A stretch of 64,000 nucleotides of DNA from contig NZ_SDPV01000002.1 in assembly GCF_004135625.1 (NCBI RefSeq), forward strand, positions 744,001-808,000, in the 5' to 3' direction. Numbering within the stretch: position 1 is the first letter of the stretch; each line of letters starts with the position of its first letter. The notes under the pieces are model-generated. The model had not been told where the DNA came from. It was given only the letters and a program-made list of their open reading frames with translations, and did no database searches. The DNA is from Pelagerythrobacter rhizovicinus. Its GTDB lineage: Bacteria; Pseudomonadota; Alphaproteobacteria; Sphingomonadales; Sphingomonadaceae. Shown in pieces: positions 63,064 through 64,000 of this stretch. Both the position numbers and the translations under genes were made by a program.

Positions 63064-64000
63064 TTGCTCTACCACGCTTACGAACTGCAGCGCGCCTGGC
63101 TCAACGGCGCAAGCGCCCTCGCCTCGATCGGGGCGGAGGCGTTTGCGAACCCCTATCTCCCGACGGGCTACCTGGGTCTGGGGCAAATGGGCGCCAGCGC
63201 GCTGGAGGTCTTCGCCCACGCTACCGCGCCGCGCGACAAACCGGCCTTCGGAATCGAATTCGTCGAGGTCGGGGGCGAACCCCGCGCGGTCGAGGAAGCG
63301 ACCGTCGTCAACCGCCCGTTCGGCGATCTCAAGCGCTTTACCCGCGACGGGTTGCCCGAAGGCGCGCCCAAGCTGCTGATCGTCGCGCCGATGAGCGGAC
63401 ACTATGCCACGTTGCTGCGCGGCACCGTGCGGCGCATGGTCGAGAGCTGCGAGGTCTACGTGACCGATTGGGCCGACGCGAAGACGGTGCCCCTTTCGGA
63501 CGGCCGCTTCGACCTCGACGACTACATCGACTATCTGATCGGATTCCTCGAGCATATCGGGCCCGGGAAGAACGGCAGGGGCGCGAACGTGATGGCGGTG
63601 TGCCAGCCCTCGGTCCCGGCGCTCGCGGCCACCGCGATCATGGGAGCGGACGAGCATCCGTGCCGTCCTGCGACGCTGACCATGATGGGCGGCCCGATCG
63701 ACACGCGCGAGAGCCCGACCACGGTCAACGACATCGCCATGGACCGCCCGATCGAATGGTTCCGCAACACCGTGATCGCGACCGTGCCGATGCAGCACCG
63801 CGGCGCGGGCCGGCGGGTCTATCCGGGCTTCCTCCAGCTCGCCGGGTTCATGAGCATGAACCTCGGCCAGCATATCCTCAGCCACTACGAGATGTTCAAG
63901 CATCTGACCGTCGGCGACGAGGACAGCGCACAGGCGACCAAGGATTTCTACGACGAGTACCGCTCGGTCTGCGACATGACCGCGGAATTCTATCTCCAGA
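63064..64000 (+). CDS. phaZ: Intracellular polyhydroxyalkanoate depolymerase (3' truncated)
   Basis: The frame starts at TTG 63064, with AAGGGA (63050-63055) eight bases upstream, and runs off the right edge, giving at least 312 residues. The start MLYHAYELQRAWLNGASA matches PhaZ proteins. The lipase-like box with its catalytic Cys is VMAVCQPSVPALA, as in the PhaZa1 type of Cupriavidus. TDWADAKTVPLSDGRFDLDDYIDYL and MMGGPIDTRESPT are also characteristic. It degrades native intracellular PHB granules. Its presence implies that the organism makes PHA, although no synthase gene is in the window. Confidence 0.9.
   Translation, partial: MLYHAYELQRAWLNGASALASIGAEAFANPYLPTGYLGLGQMGASALEVFAHATAPRDKPAFGIEFVEVGGEPRAVEEATVVNRPFGDLKRFTRDGLPEGAPKLLIVAPMSGHYATLLRGTVRRMVESCEVYVTDWADAKTVPLSDGRFDLDDYIDYLIGFLEHIGPGKNGRGANVMAVCQPSVPALAATAIMGADEHPCRPATLTMMGGPIDTRESPTTVNDIAMDRPIEWFRNTVIATVPMQHRGAGRRVYPGFLQLAGFMSMNLGQHILSHYEMFKHLTVGDEDSAQATKDFYDEYRSVCDMTAEFYLQ

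Noticed and set aside
62956-63903. 315-codon minus-strand frame at the right end
   Set aside because: Shadow of the phaZ gene, which has catalytic and N-terminal motifs on the plus strand.

Overview
The window is GC-rich chromosomal DNA (roughly two thirds G+C by eye) from an alphaproteobacterium. The most likely source is the order Sphingomonadales, family Erythrobacteraceae. This rests on the rpmH-rnpA-yidD-yidC-engB block, the leucine-degradation genes, the HWE-type kinase, EcfG-type (GGAAC-N17-CGTT) stress promoters, GANTC sites near nrdA, and the palindromic repeat types. The taxonomic call is inference from protein style. No tRNA, rRNA, CRISPR array, prophage or intact IS element was found.

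1-9.9 kb: a truncated ClpP-fold protein, then ribosomal protein L34, RNase P protein, YidD, YidC and EngB (translation and membrane-protein insertion), followed by a glutathione transferase, an S1/P1 nuclease, a hotdog thioesterase, oligopeptidase B and aminopeptidase P. 10-15.5 kb: VOC and cupin proteins, a secreted six-EF-hand protein, an OmpR/HK two-component pair and a convergent GAF-PAS-HWE kinase. 15.6-22.2 kb: isovaleryl-CoA dehydrogenase and the methylcrotonyl-CoA carboxylase carboxyltransferase subunit, two paralogous lipoproteins, a TetR regulator and a 5'-nucleotidase. 22.2-31.9 kb: gyrB, a mini solute-binding-like lipoprotein with a cation diffusion facilitator, an acyl-CoA synthetase, a 27-residue peptide gene, a methyltransferase without a canonical start codon, guaA and a secretory lipase.

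32-45 kb: a Cys/Met PLP enzyme coupled to an NhaC antiporter, nitronate monooxygenase, DUF924, two tandem paralogous secreted proteins, TldD, a zinc-ribbon protein, an orphan ABC ATPase, two exported hydrolases and nadB. Next comes a GIY-YIG gene bracketed by 29-bp inverted repeats, then an alpha/beta hydrolase. 45-53 kb is the most unusual part. nrdA and nrdB (class Ia ribonucleotide reductase) are separated by 2.4 kb holding a DUF4160/DUF2442 pair, a small lipoprotein and two small stress-type genes, each behind an EcfG-type promoter. Directly after nrdB lies an AT-rich, apparently acquired P-loop ATPase, then a decayed DUF486 gene.

53-64 kb: KTSC protein, a Gln/Gly/Arg-rich small protein, a second ClpP-fold protein, a DUF4440-type protein behind a clear sigma-70 promoter, an HTH protein carrying an in-frame palindromic element, phenylalanine hydroxylase, small envelope proteins, UppP, an M13 peptidase, an MsbA-like exporter and the start of an intracellular PHA depolymerase that runs off the right edge.

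Most of the window is ordinary housekeeping and catabolic content with short spacers and many coupled ATGA/GTGA overlaps. The novelty candidates are the lone AT-rich ATPase, the repeat-flanked GIY-YIG unit, the stress-promoter small-protein cluster, the 27-residue peptide with its 14-bp stem, and the apparent ATA start codon.
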